DNA from: Paenibacillus sp. FSL H7-0737
Lineage (GTDB): Bacteria; Bacillota; Bacilli; Paenibacillales; Paenibacillaceae
NCBI RefSeq assembly: GCF_000758545.1
Contig: NZ_CP009279.1
Coordinates: 1,178,001 to 1,242,000, forward strand
Direction: 5' to 3'
DNA: 64,000 bases
The notes beneath the pieces were generated by a model that worked only from the letters and a program-made list of their open reading frames with translations, made no database searches and was not told where the DNA came from. Numbering within the stretch: position 1 is the stretch's first letter; every line of letters starts with the position of its first letter. The position numbers and the translations under genes were made by a program. Positions 43,392 to 52,018 of this stretch are shown here, piece after piece.

Positions 43392-44387
43392 CTATAGAGA
43401 GGCAACATTCTGTCTAACGGTTAGTCCATCCGGTATTTCTTTGCCAGGCAGGAAATGAATGCTACGGATGTAGCGGATTGTTCGACTCTGTGCCCGCATG
43501 ATGACCGAATGCGTCTCAGCGCGCTCTTTGCCGATAAAACGGACACCATTCAGAAATTCACCTGAGGTGACGCCAGTGGCGGCAAAGAGTACGTCGCCTG
43601 TGCCAACCATGTCCTCCATGTATAACACTCGCGTAGGATTAGAAATTCCCATACGGACACAGCGCTGCTGCTCAAGAGGTCCATCAGGAAGCAAACGGCC
43701 CTGCATTTCTCCACCAAGACATTTCAGTGCGGCAGCGGCAAGGACGCCTTCAGGTGCTCCGCCCGAGCCCATGTACAAATCGACATCGCTATCCGGTAGG
43801 GCTGCCGCAATAGCGCCAGCCACATCGCCGTGACCGAGTAGCTTAATCCGTACACCCGCTTCTCGAAGACTATGAATGAGCTCTTCATGCCGTTTGCGGT
43901 CAAGTACCATTACTGTGAGCTCGGAGAGGGACTTGCCACTGAAGAGGCATGCTTTCTGGAGAGTGACCTCCACAGGGTCTTCAAGACTAAGCTTCCCGGC
44001 AAGCTCAGGACCGCAAGCGAGTTTCTCCATATAAATGTCTGGAGCATGCAGCAGACTGCCCTTATCTGCTATGGCAATCACGGATTGGGCATTGTGAAGA
44101 CCACAGGCCACCACTTCAGTGCCTTCCAGAGGATCGACGGCTACATCGACAGACGGACCCTTTTGATTCCCGACTTTCTCGCCAATATAGAGCATTGGAG
44201 CATCATCCATCTCTCCTTCACCAATGACGACCGTTCCGTCGATGGAGACAGAATCAAACATGGAGCGGATGGCAGTCGTGGCTGCATCATCTGCCGCATT
44301 TTTATCTCCCCGCCCGATCCAGCGAGCTGAGGATAATGCACCTAGTTCAGTTACCCGTACAATCTCAAGAGCCAGTTCGCGATCCAT
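43392..44387 (-). CDS. glpX: Class II fructose-1,6-bisphosphatase
   Basis: A 331-residue GlpX-type phosphatase that turns fructose 1,6-bisphosphate into fructose 6-phosphate, a committed step of gluconeogenesis. The metal-site motifs GEGEMDDAPMLYIGE and AVDPLEGTEV are intact, along with VMDRKRHEEL-like VLDRKRHEEL, GDVAGAIAAALP and GSGGAPEGVLAAAALKC. Length is typical. GGAGGG precedes the ATG at 7 nt. It lies 41 nt downstream of the PEP-synthase regulator and shares the operon with ccpN, which represses gluconeogenic genes in B. subtilis; the grouping supports a gluconeogenesis unit. Confidence 0.94.
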   Translation of the reverse strand: MDRELALEIVRVTELGALSSARWIGRGDKNAADDAATTAIRSMFDSVSIDGTVVIGEGEMDDAPMLYIGEKVGNQKGPSVDVAVDPLEGTEVVACGLHNAQSVIAIADKGSLLHAPDIYMEKLACGPELAGKLSLEDPVEVTLQKACLFSGKSLSELTVMVLDRKRHEELIHSLREAGVRIKLLGHGDVAGAIAAALPDSDVDLYMGSGGAPEGVLAAAALKCLGGEMQGRLLPDGPLEQQRCVRMGISNPTRVLYMEDMVGTGDVLFAATGVTSGEFLNGVRFIGKERAETHSVIMRAQSRTIRYIRSIHFLPGKEIPDGLTVRQNVASL

Positions 44388-44428
44388 TCTAATTCCCTCC
44401 AGTACATCCCATAAATTTTAACTGAATG

Positions 44429-45235
44429 TTAGATATAACCCATTATAATACCGGCGGTTTCTTCTATAGCTTTGTCGGTAATATCGATAACAGGACAGCC
44501 TAGCTTATTGAACAGAGAAGTGGCATATTCCATCTCCTCTGTAATCCGCTCCAGACTTGCATATTGGGAGCCAGTCGGTAACCCAAGCACCTTCAGCCGC
44601 TCGGAGCGAATCTTCAGCATATACTCCGGCTTCATGGTTAGTCCGATCAGTCGGTTCGACGGCAAGCTTAGCAGCTCTTGCGGAGGAGCAATTTCTGGAA
44701 TAATCGGATAGTTAACGACCTTTTTCCCCCGATGGGCCAAAAAGATACTAAGTGGTGTTTTTGAAGTACGGGACATCCCTAGTAGAACGATATCGGCCTT
44801 CAGCATAGCGCCGAGATCGCGACCATCATCACAGGCAACTGTGAATTCGATAGCCTCCATACGGCGGAAGTAGTTCTCATCAAGCTGGTGTAATAAACCC
44901 GGTCGCTGCTGAGGAGCGTCGTCAAACGTATCAATGAAAGCTTGCATCATTGGGCCCATGATATCGACGATACGAAGGTCAAGCCGTACAGCCTCTTCTT
45001 TAATCATCTCTCTTAGCTCCGGCTGCACCAGCGTATAGACGACAAAACCTTTATGCTGCGCGGCTTCTTCCATAAGCTTCCGGAGCTCATCTTCATGTCT
45101 AATGTTCCCGTATCTTTTGATGGTGATCTGCTGATTCTGGAATTGATGAATGACGGCCTGCACGACAGCTTCCGCCGTATCTCCTATAGAATCTGAGCAG
45201 ATCGTTATTAGGTTGGAAGATTGCTCGATGCTCAT
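44429..45235 (-). CDS. yqfL: Pyruvate,water dikinase / PPDK regulatory protein (DUF299)
   Basis: A 268-residue bifunctional kinase/pyrophosphorylase of the DUF299 family that phosphorylates (ADP-dependent) and dephosphorylates (Pi-dependent) PEP synthase or pyruvate phosphate dikinase. The P-loop-like GMSRTSKTPLSIFLAHRG is present near residue 153, after SDSIGDTAEAVV at the N-terminus. In B. subtilis the gene follows ccpN as yqfL, the same order as here with a 12-nt gap. The target dikinase is not in the window. AGGAGG sits 5 nt before the ATG. Confidence 0.92.
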   Translation of the reverse strand: MSIEQSSNLITICSDSIGDTAEAVVQAVIHQFQNQQITIKRYGNIRHEDELRKLMEEAAQHKGFVVYTLVQPELREMIKEEAVRLDLRIVDIMGPMMQAFIDTFDDAPQQRPGLLHQLDENYFRRMEAIEFTVACDDGRDLGAMLKADIVLLGMSRTSKTPLSIFLAHRGKKVVNYPIIPEIAPPQELLSLPSNRLIGLTMKPEYMLKIRSERLKVLGLPTGSQYASLERITEEMEYATSLFNKLGCPVIDITDKAIEETAGIIMGYI

Positions 45236-45247
45236 GAATTCCTCCTG

Positions 45248-45904
45248 TTATCCTTTGGCTTCTAGTTCGAGGAGAAGTTTTACAATAGCAGTTTTCGTCA
45301 AGCGTCCTATGACATCCAGTTTCGTACCATTGTCTTCTGTGGCGCTGGGAACAACTACCGGTAAACTATCTACCTCGTGAAAAATCATTTTATGTGCGGC
45401 ATCAAGCACCGTCTCATCTGGTGAAGTTGTGACTACTTTGGGCTGGCGTGTCATGACCATGCTTACGGGCATGGAGACAGCACCCGGATTGCCAAGAGTT
45501 ACCTTCAGGAAATCCTTACGTGAAGCAACACCGGTGAGCTTGCCCTCTTCGTCACAAATAATAAGGGTGCCAACATCCTGTAGAAATAGCGTAACTACGG
45601 CATCTTGAACCGTAGTAGTCTCACGGATAATAATAGGTACACTTTGAATCTCTTTTACCTTTGTCTCCTGCAACAAATAATTGCTTCCCAGACGATTAGA
45701 TGATTTGAGTCCCGGGAAGTAACCGACTTTAGGTTTAGCATCGATATATTTGAGCATAACCAGAACAGAGAGATCGGAGCGAATCGTTGGCCGTGTTAAA
45801 TTCAGACATTCGGCAATCTGTTCGCCGGTAATCGGAGCTCTTTTGTTCACAATATCAATGATTTCTAGTTGACGTGATGTCAGTTCGATCGCAATTCCCT
45901 CCAC
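45248..45904 (-). CDS. ccpN: CcpN-type repressor of gluconeogenesis (HTH + CBS pair)
   Basis: A regulator of about 218 residues. Residues about 8-65 form a winged helix (RQLEIIDIVNKRAPITGEQI, NLTRPTIRSDLSVLVML), and about 85-215 are two CBS domains that bind nucleotides (TTVQDAVVTLFLQDVGTLII, SRKDFLKVTLG; LDAAHKMIFHEVDSLPVV). B. subtilis CcpN represses gapB, pckA and sr1 in glycolytic conditions. The start is uncertain. GTG at 45904 has no site before it, while GGAGGG falls right behind that GTG, 7 nt from an in-frame ATC at 45889. The operon continues with yqfL and glpX. Confidence 0.9.
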   Translation of the reverse strand: MEGIAIELTSRQLEIIDIVNKRAPITGEQIAECLNLTRPTIRSDLSVLVMLKYIDAKPKVGYFPGLKSSNRLGSNYLLQETKVKEIQSVPIIIRETTTVQDAVVTLFLQDVGTLIICDEEGKLTGVASRKDFLKVTLGNPGAVSMPVSMVMTRQPKVVTTSPDETVLDAAHKMIFHEVDSLPVVVPSATEDNGTKLDVIGRLTKTAIVKLLLELEAKG

Positions 45905-46046
45905 TTCAGATAAAAAGGCATTCCTCTTTAGAAAAGAAGCGCCGTTAAGCGAATCCTCCTTTCATATATGAGTCATATATAGATGTTTTTAATTTAACTT
46001 GGTTATATAATACGCAATAGTGGTCATAATTGCAATATATAGTACG

Positions 46047-46979
46047 TCATATATTCATTTTTTTTGACGCAGATGTTCGGACCCTACGCTTTAACATTAA
46101 TTGTTTCAAGGCATCAGCATTGACCAGGATGGTCCCAGCAATGATAGTGAATACACCGAGGATCGTAACCCAATTCACGGCTTCATGATAAAAGAAAAAG
46201 CCAACCCCTACGGCAATCGGTGGAGAGATATAGAGCCAGGTAGAGGGAAACACAGGATTTGTCTTAGCGACGAGCCAGTAGAACAACGAATGACCGACCA
46301 TCGAGCCGATTACGATTAGATAGAGCAGTGAACCTGCGATTTCGTAAGAGAGCAGAAACTCAGGATGTACATTTTCGGTGGCTAAGGAAAGAATGAATAA
46401 CAGCACTCCACCATACATCATTTGGGCTGCATTTAGTGCGATTGGAGAGACCTCAGGCATACTGTTGATTACTTTTTTAGAATAAATCGCACCTACTGCG
46501 TAACAGCATTCCCCAATGAGGACAGCTGCGCAGCCGATGAGCCATAACGGTGAAATATCTACGACAAGATTAGGAAGAACGAGCAGCAGTACGCCGGTCA
46601 ACCCGATGATACAACCATATAGGGAGATGGCAGGTGCTTTTTGACGAAGAATAGAAGTTTGGAGCAACAGAATCATAATCGGACCTGTGGCAGAGAGTAC
46701 AGCTGCTAACCCGGAAGATACATATTGTTCAGCCCAGTAGAGACCTGCAAAGGTGCCAAAGGTTAACGCAGATCCGGTGAAGAGCATTTCTTTACGCAGG
46801 AGCAGGGAGAAGCTAGCTTTTCGTTTCCAGACCATCCATAGAAATAGAACAGCGCCTGCAACAAAAAATCGCAAGCCTGCTGAAAAGAAGGGCGGCGCAC
46901 CGGCATCCACACCGATTTTGATAGCTAGAAAGGTCGTGCCGAAGATCAGACATACAAGTGCATAAGCGAATAAGATCAT
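46047..46979 (-). CDS. EamA/DMT-family transporter
   Basis: A 310-residue, 10-helix membrane protein made of two EamA repeats (about residues 5-135 and 148-290). MILFAYALVCLIFGTTFLAI and ATGPIMILLLQTSILRQKAP mark the first, SMVGHSLFYWLVAKTNPVFP and AVGVGFFFYHEAV the second. Such carriers export amino acids or metabolites. AAGGGGA precedes the ATG at 7 nt. It is divergent from a MocR-type regulator with direct repeats between them, so the regulator probably controls it, and a substrate tied to amino acid or vitamin B6 metabolism is plausible. Confidence 0.85.
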   Translation of the reverse strand: MILFAYALVCLIFGTTFLAIKIGVDAGAPPFFSAGLRFFVAGAVLFLWMVWKRKASFSLLLRKEMLFTGSALTFGTFAGLYWAEQYVSSGLAAVLSATGPIMILLLQTSILRQKAPAISLYGCIIGLTGVLLLVLPNLVVDISPLWLIGCAAVLIGECCYAVGAIYSKKVINSMPEVSPIALNAAQMMYGGVLLFILSLATENVHPEFLLSYEIAGSLLYLIVIGSMVGHSLFYWLVAKTNPVFPSTWLYISPPIAVGVGFFFYHEAVNWVTILGVFTIIAGTILVNADALKQLMLKRRVRTSASKKMNI

Positions 46980-47051
46980 TTTGAAAGTCCCCTTTAGTGT
47001 GTGTATATAACGATCCTTGAACCAGTTCGTTAATCATATAGGGGAGAACAC

Positions 47052-47081
47052 AGAACAGATGATGTTGAATAGAACAGATGA
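47052..47081. promoter_or_regulatory. Direct-repeat operator between EamA and MocR genes
   Basis: AGAACAGATGA occurs at 47052-47062 and 47071-47081, 19 bp apart on the same strand. MocR regulators such as GabR and PdxR bind direct repeats in divergent spacers; binding here is inferred. Confidence 0.5.
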
Positions 47082-47140
47082 CTTCGAAAATCGTGTACAA
47101 TACTGTAAATAGGAGTTGTTCGGAGAGGAGTTGCAGTGAG

Positions 47141-48550
47141 GTGAAAAAGTCAGCGAGCGTGGAGAATAATCATCCCTTGTTTCGGCAGGTATATGAATTT
47201 CTAGTGAATCGCATGGAGCGAGGGGAGTGGGGGGCACATGATAAGCTTCCTTCTATACGGCTGCTGGCGGAGGAATTACAGGTACATCGACTGACAGTAT
47301 TCAAAGCGTATAGAATGCTGACAGAGGATGGAAAAGTTTATGTAAAAGATAAATCAGGTTATTACGTATCGCCTGTTAGCTTGGTTCCTATTGTAGAAAA
47401 AGGAGCAGCAGTGACTGCCTATGCGCTCACTAATCCTCTTTCGGATATACAGAGAATGCCTGCTAAGTATCAGTTCTCACAGGCGCTGATTGATCCAGGT
47501 CTTTTGCCAAATCTTTTTCTATCCGACTATGTCAAAAAAGTGTTCGATTTATATCCCAAGGTCATGGGGACGTACTCTTCGGTTCAGGGAGATGAGGAGT
47601 TACGGGAGACGCTAAGTCGTCATTTTCGGAAGAAGCATTGGCTACAGTTATCTTCGGAAGAGCTGCTTATTACTTCAGGTGCGCAGCAGGCGATCAATCT
47701 GATTGCGCGAATTGTGCTCGGGCCTATGGACACGGTGCTTGTGGAGCGACCAACCTACAGTGTGGCCATGGATATTTTTCGCCGGGAGGGGGCAAGGCTG
47801 GTTCCGGTGGAGATCACTCCGATGGGCTACGACTTGGAGGAAGTTGAAGCGCTGATGAAAAAGCATAGACCGCGCATGTTCTATATCAATCCGACTCATC
47901 ATAACCCAACTGGATATACGGTGCCAGCGCAGCAACGTAAACTGTTGGTCGAGCTTGCCGAGCGTTATCGCTGTTTGTTAGTCGAAGATGATCCGTTCCG
48001 CGATATGTATTTTGAAGAGGAGCCCCCGCCGCCCTTTTTTGCTTACGATACCGAAGGTTGGGTGATCTATATTAGCAGCTTCAGTAAATATGTAGCCCCA
48101 GGCTTACGGATCTGTGCGGTGGCTTGTCGCTATCCGTTTATGGAGCGCTTGATCACGGCCAAATCACTCGCGGACAATGGTACTCCGCTGCTTAACCAGA
48201 AGATATTCCTACATTACTACACGTCATCACGTTTGCAACAGCATCTCGGTAAGCTACGCATTGCACTTCAGGTGCATAAGGAGATTGTAGAGGAGGAGCT
48301 GGCTGGGACTGGGTGGGAGTGGACGCCTCCGCAAGGGGGCTTGAATTTATGGGTGAAGCTGCCGGACCATCTTTCGGCGGATCGACTGTTTGTCTCAAGT
48401 ATGGCCCAGTCTATTGCTTTTGTGCCAGGAGAGTTGTTTGATCCGCTTGGTGAGATGAGGTCGAGGATTCGAATAAGTTACTCCTTTGCAAGCGAAGGGG
48501 TGCTACGTGAGGGGATTCAGCGGATGATTGCAATTGCGCGGGGGTTATGA
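47141..48550 (+). CDS. MocR-family (GntR-aminotransferase) transcriptional regulator
   Basis: A 469-residue fusion of a GntR winged helix (about residues 12-80; WGAHDKLPSIRLLAEELQVH, then LTVFKAYRMLTEDGKV) with a fold-type-I aminotransferase domain (about 110-469). PLP-site motifs are intact: SGAQQAINLIARI, INPTHHNPTGYT, VEDDPFRDMYFEE and the Lys in ISSFSKYVAPGLR. MocR proteins use PLP adducts as signals instead of catalysing transamination. GTG at 47141 has GGAG 10 nt upstream; the longer frame to 47078 would run into the direct repeats. It is divergent from the EamA transporter. Confidence 0.88.
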   Translation: MKKSASVENNHPLFRQVYEFLVNRMERGEWGAHDKLPSIRLLAEELQVHRLTVFKAYRMLTEDGKVYVKDKSGYYVSPVSLVPIVEKGAAVTAYALTNPLSDIQRMPAKYQFSQALIDPGLLPNLFLSDYVKKVFDLYPKVMGTYSSVQGDEELRETLSRHFRKKHWLQLSSEELLITSGAQQAINLIARIVLGPMDTVLVERPTYSVAMDIFRREGARLVPVEITPMGYDLEEVEALMKKHRPRMFYINPTHHNPTGYTVPAQQRKLLVELAERYRCLLVEDDPFRDMYFEEEPPPPFFAYDTEGWVIYISSFSKYVAPGLRICAVACRYPFMERLITAKSLADNGTPLLNQKIFLHYYTSSRLQQHLGKLRIALQVHKEIVEEELAGTGWEWTPPQGGLNLWVKLPDHLSADRLFVSSMAQSIAFVPGELFDPLGEMRSRIRISYSFASEGVLREGIQRMIAIARGL

Positions 48551-48686
48551 GTAGGTACAGTAGACATGAGGAACTAATGAAGACTATTTAGGATGGAATA
48601 GATTAGACTTGTATAACTTGTTTGGAAATTGTTGTAACACTTTCTTCTTCTGTTCCGTCTGTAGAGTAAAGAAGGAGGTTATTATG

Positions 48687-49367
48687 ATGGTTAAGGCTAA
48701 GTTACGCAGTCCACTTATGATGTTCCTAAGTATAACGTTAATATTTATGGCCTTGCTGACGGTGCGTCCCTCCGTTACTTATGCGTGTTCCTGTGTTGTA
48801 CCTGCGGAGCCACTTGAGGCGCTGGAGTCAAGTTCAGCCGTCTTTACTGGGAAAGTAGTGGACAAAAAGGAGCCAAAGGGGACTATAATCTCATCTGCGG
48901 ATTCAGTAAAAGTAACCTTTGAAGTCGATTCCAGCTGGAAAGGGGTTAAGGGGAATAAAGTTACCTTGAGTACTGCTTTATCGTCTGCCAGCTGTGGGTT
49001 TGAATTCGTGGAAGGGGAAAGTTATATCGTCTATGCGTATGCTAATGACGAAGATGACTCTGGTAAATTAGAGGCCAGTTTATGCAGCCGAACGAAGCTG
49101 CTTGCCTCGGCATCAGAGGATCTGAAGGAGCTTGGACCTAGTATATCGGCAGGTACTCCTACAGCTTCTCCGGAGGTAACATCAAATGATTCGCCGAAAT
49201 CCGAAACTGGGAATAATGGGGCGACTGAAGTTGAGGGGAAACCAGCTGCGGAGAGTGACTCTTTTCCACTTGTGAATGTAGGGATCAGTGGAGTCATTAT
49301 CGTTTTGATAGCGATAGCTGGCGCTGTACTCTACCGTCGTAGAGATGGTGGAACGCGTAAGAAATAA
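48687..49367 (+). CDS. Membrane-anchored netrin/TIMP-like surface protein
   Basis: A 226-residue exported protein. The signal peptide (about residues 1-36, SITLIFMALLTVRPSVTYA) is followed directly by CSC, the N-terminal Cys-x-Cys that TIMP/netrin-like (NTR) domains use. The rest of that domain (about 37-145) has AVFTGKVVDKKE, VTFEVDSSWKGVKG, SSASCGFEFVEGESYIVYAY and LEASLCSRT. A Ser/Thr/Pro-rich linker, a C-terminal TM helix (VGISGVIIVLIAIAGAVLY) and RRR stop-transfer residues anchor it. ATG 48687 has AAGGAGG at 8 nt. Function in bacteria is unknown; inhibition of a metalloprotease is only an analogy. Confidence 0.75.
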   Translation: MVKAKLRSPLMMFLSITLIFMALLTVRPSVTYACSCVVPAEPLEALESSSAVFTGKVVDKKEPKGTIISSADSVKVTFEVDSSWKGVKGNKVTLSTALSSASCGFEFVEGESYIVYAYANDEDDSGKLEASLCSRTKLLASASEDLKELGPSISAGTPTASPEVTSNDSPKSETGNNGATEVEGKPAAESDSFPLVNVGISGVIIVLIAIAGAVLYRRRDGGTRKK

Positions 49368-49401
49368 CGCTTTAACTGTAGGTTCACGTTATGTCGTGAT
49401 G

Positions 49402-49447
49402 AAATAAGCGGTCGCCCGGGAGTTGTTCGGGCGACCGCTTATTTGTT
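49402..49447 (+). terminator. Rho-independent terminator
   Basis: Very strong stem AATAAGCGGTCGCCCG / CGGGCGACCGCTTATT with a 9-nt loop, then TGTTT. Confidence 0.85.
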
Positions 49448-49899
49448 TGAGCTGACCTTAAGTAGGTGGTGGGCGGTGTGGGTACTGGTGCTTAAGTATA
49501 GCTCGGGTCATCAAAACTCGAAGTAAGTGAAATCCTTCTTAAAATTGTCGTGGTTTACTCGATATTATCGATAATTAGGGAAAATCTCCCTGATTTAATC
49601 GTATTTTACTCTATATGATCGATAATTGGGGAATTCCTCCCTGAAATTCTGCGGAAATGCCCTATTTTTCCTATAATCGACTAATTATTAGGGAGAATTT
49701 CCGCAAAAAGTTTAATTTGCGCTTATAAAGTTCGAATTTGGGGGAGAATTTCCTTAATTATGAGTTCAAGGAGAGCAGAATTTTGTGAAATACGGTGAAC
49801 ATTAGATGTTGTAAGGTGAGACAAAGTAAATTTAGCTAATGTAAGTTGAAATCAGTTAAAGTTCGCTGCTGTAAGATGAATTCATGCTACAGGCTTACG
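49448..49899. repeat. Intergenic region with two kinds of degenerate direct repeat
   Basis: No gene is seen. From about 49554 to 49705, copies of TTTACTCgATATtATCGATAA (approximate) followed by GGGGAAttCTCCCTGA recur with a 51-bp offset (TCGATAATT at 49568 and 49619), and degraded or inverted versions follow to about 49755. From 49810 to 49890, TGTAAG(G/T/A)TGAR recurs exactly every 30 bp (49810, 49840, 49870). The region lies downstream of feoB on the minus strand. Function unknown. Confidence 0.55.
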
Positions 49900-51309
49900 T
49901 CACACCCAGCCAAACAACCGAGCAAGCTGAGCGACAGCAAAGGTTACTCCAATGGCGATGCCGAGTGGGATGACAGCTGAGAGTACAGCCCACTTCATAC
50001 TTTTCGTTTCCTTGTAGATGTTCACGAGTGTAGTGCCGCAAGGATAGTGGAGCAGGGAGAACAACATCATGTTAAGTGCGGTCAGCCAAGTCCAGCCATG
50101 TGATAAAAAGACATCTTTGATGCTGCCCAAGCTATCGATATCGACCATAGCACCTGAGGACATATAGCCCATAAGCAGAATGGGCAGTACGATTTCATTC
50201 GCAGGAAGTCCTAGAATAAAGGCCATGATGATAAAGCCATCCATGCCGAGCATGTGTGCAAAAGGATCGAAGAATGCAGCCATATGATTCAGAACAGAAT
50301 CTCCACCAACAAACAGGTTGCCAAGAATCCAAGTGATAATACCGGCAGGGGCAGCAACGACGATGGCACGAGTAAGTACGTTAAGGGACTTATCTTTAGA
50401 GGAAATAAGTATGGTTTTCCAAATTTGTGGACGACGATAGGGCGGGAGCTCTAGTGTATAATGCGTTGGAACACCGCGTAGCGCAGTTTTGGACATGACC
50501 CAGGAAACCGTCAGAGTAACGATGATGCCGATCAGCACCATCCCCATAAGTACGGAGGCGGTGGTGAGGGTACGGAGTGCGCCTGTCGTAGCCGCTCCTG
50601 CCATGAATAAGGAAGATAATAGAATCAATGTCGGCCAGCGGCCGTTACATGGAACGAAATTGTTGGTCAAAATCGCGAGCATCCGTTCACGCGGCGATTC
50701 GATGATTCGTGTGGAGAGGATCGCGGCGGCATTACAGCCGAAACCCATAGACATGGTCAAAGCTTGCTTGCCGTGACCACCTGATTTTTTGAACAACCGA
50801 TCCATGTTAAAAGCAACCCTCGGCAGATATCCGAAATTCTCAAGCAGCGCAAACACTGGAAAAAATATCATCATTGGTGGCAGCATGACGCTGATGACCC
50901 AAGAGGTTCCTCGATATAATCCCAGAACAAGTACACCGTGTAGCCAAGCGGGGGCATGGATCGCCTCAAATCCGGCAGTGAGATAGCCTTCGATGAAGCC
51001 GAAGAAGGAAGCAAGCCAGCTTGAAGGATAGTTGGCGCCGGCAATCGTAATCCAGAACACGATACCGAGGATGGCGAGCATAATGGGGAATCCCCATATT
51101 TTTGAAGTTACGATATTATCTAGCTTATAAGTGCTGTTCAGCTTCTTCTTATCCCTATAGGTGACTGCATCCCCGCAGATGCCTGCGGATACGCCATAGA
51201 TACCACTGACAATCTCATCCCGTATCGCTCCGCCGTCAGCGAGCTTTTTCGCGGTGGACAGCAAGGAATCTAGAGGATCTAATCCCTTAGTGATATGCGG
51301 TGACTCCAT
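49900..51309 (-). CDS. feoB: FeoB membrane (nucleoside-recognition/Gate) half, separate gene
   Basis: A 469-residue protein matching the membrane part of FeoB, the ferrous-iron permease, without its G domain. It has about 8-10 helices with two Gate repeats, LPPMMIFFPVFALLENFGYL and the FeoB core MSMGFGCNAAAILSTRII (Cys), plus NNFVPCNGRWPTLILLSS (Cys); the FeoB C-terminal region includes LTALNMMLFSLLHYPCGTT. The start at 51309 has its own AAGGAGG at 8 nt and lies 23 nt inside the upstream G-domain gene in another frame. So this is a true two-gene FeoB, not an obvious frameshift. It should pair with the G-domain protein. Confidence 0.88.
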   Translation of the reverse strand: MESPHITKGLDPLDSLLSTAKKLADGGAIRDEIVSGIYGVSAGICGDAVTYRDKKKLNSTYKLDNIVTSKIWGFPIMLAILGIVFWITIAGANYPSSWLASFFGFIEGYLTAGFEAIHAPAWLHGVLVLGLYRGTSWVISVMLPPMMIFFPVFALLENFGYLPRVAFNMDRLFKKSGGHGKQALTMSMGFGCNAAAILSTRIIESPRERMLAILTNNFVPCNGRWPTLILLSSLFMAGAATTGALRTLTTASVLMGMVLIGIIVTLTVSWVMSKTALRGVPTHYTLELPPYRRPQIWKTILISSKDKSLNVLTRAIVVAAPAGIITWILGNLFVGGDSVLNHMAAFFDPFAHMLGMDGFIIMAFILGLPANEIVLPILLMGYMSSGAMVDIDSLGSIKDVFLSHGWTWLTALNMMLFSLLHYPCGTTLVNIYKETKSMKWAVLSAVIPLGIAIGVTFAVAQLARLFGWV

Positions 51310-52018
51310 GACCGATGACCTCCTTTGCTTCAGGTAATTCTTTATTCTTCATATTCTCTTTAAGTGAGGTAAGAAGGCTGTCATCACCATCTAACAGGCG
51401 CAATGCAATCCAGCGGGCCGGGTATTTGCTGCCAATGGTTTGTTCTACCAGCGGTGTAAGCTCTGCAATTCCTCGTTCAATCTCCTCGTTGTACGTAATA
51501 CGCAGTGGCTGTGCAGTGAATGCGCCTGTAGCCACTCGCTCCACCTGATCCAATAACGCCTCAATACCGATTTTATTGCGAGCCGATATCGCTACAACAG
51601 GCACGCCGAGACGTTTGGAAATACGTTTTAGATTGATGTCGATACCGAGTTTACGGGCTTCATCGATGAGGTTGATGCAGACTACAGCCCGCCCGGTAAT
51701 CTCCAGCACTTGTAAGGCAAGGTTGAGATTTCGTTCTAGCGAGGTAGCGTCAAGAACAACTAGTGTCACATCGGGCTGTTCAAAAATAATATAATCTCTA
51801 GCCGCTTCTTCATCAGCAGAATTCGAGTACAGCGAATACGTACCAGGAAGATCTACTGCGAGGTACGTATGGTCCTTATGCTTAAACTCGCCTTCAGCAG
51901 TAATGACGGTTTTACCTGCCCAGTTTCCTGTATGCTGGCGCATGCCGGTCAGCAGATTGAAAAGCGTGCTTTTGCCAGTGTTAGGATTGCCTGCAAAAGC
52001 GACTGTGAAATGACTCAT
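51287..52018 (-). CDS. feoB: FeoB small GTPase domain, separate gene
   Basis: A 243-residue soluble GTPase, the N-terminal half of FeoB. G1 GNPNTGKST (residues 10-18), G2 region TGNWAGKTV, G3 DLPGTYSL (56-63), G4 NLID (116-119) and G5 SARNKIG are complete. Residues about 165-243 form the helical linker (GDI-like) domain. Its stop lies 23 nt inside the membrane-half gene, and its start overlaps feoA's stop by 4 nt (ATGA), with GGAGGTG 6 nt before. Translation of the three genes is probably coupled. It is expected to gate the membrane half on GTP binding. Confidence 0.92.
   Translation of the reverse strand: MSHFTVAFAGNPNTGKSTLFNLLTGMRQHTGNWAGKTVITAEGEFKHKDHTYLAVDLPGTYSLYSNSADEEAARDYIIFEQPDVTLVVLDATSLERNLNLALQVLEITGRAVVCINLIDEARKLGIDINLKRISKRLGVPVVAISARNKIGIEALLDQVERVATGAFTAQPLRITYNEEIERGIAELTPLVEQTIGSKYPARWIALRLLDGDDSLLTSLKENMKNKELPEAKEVIGHGVTAYH

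Noticed and set aside
49900..52018. feoB as a frameshifted pseudogene
   Set aside because: The second frame has its own Shine-Dalgarno and ATG, both halves keep their key motifs, and the overlap is compact.
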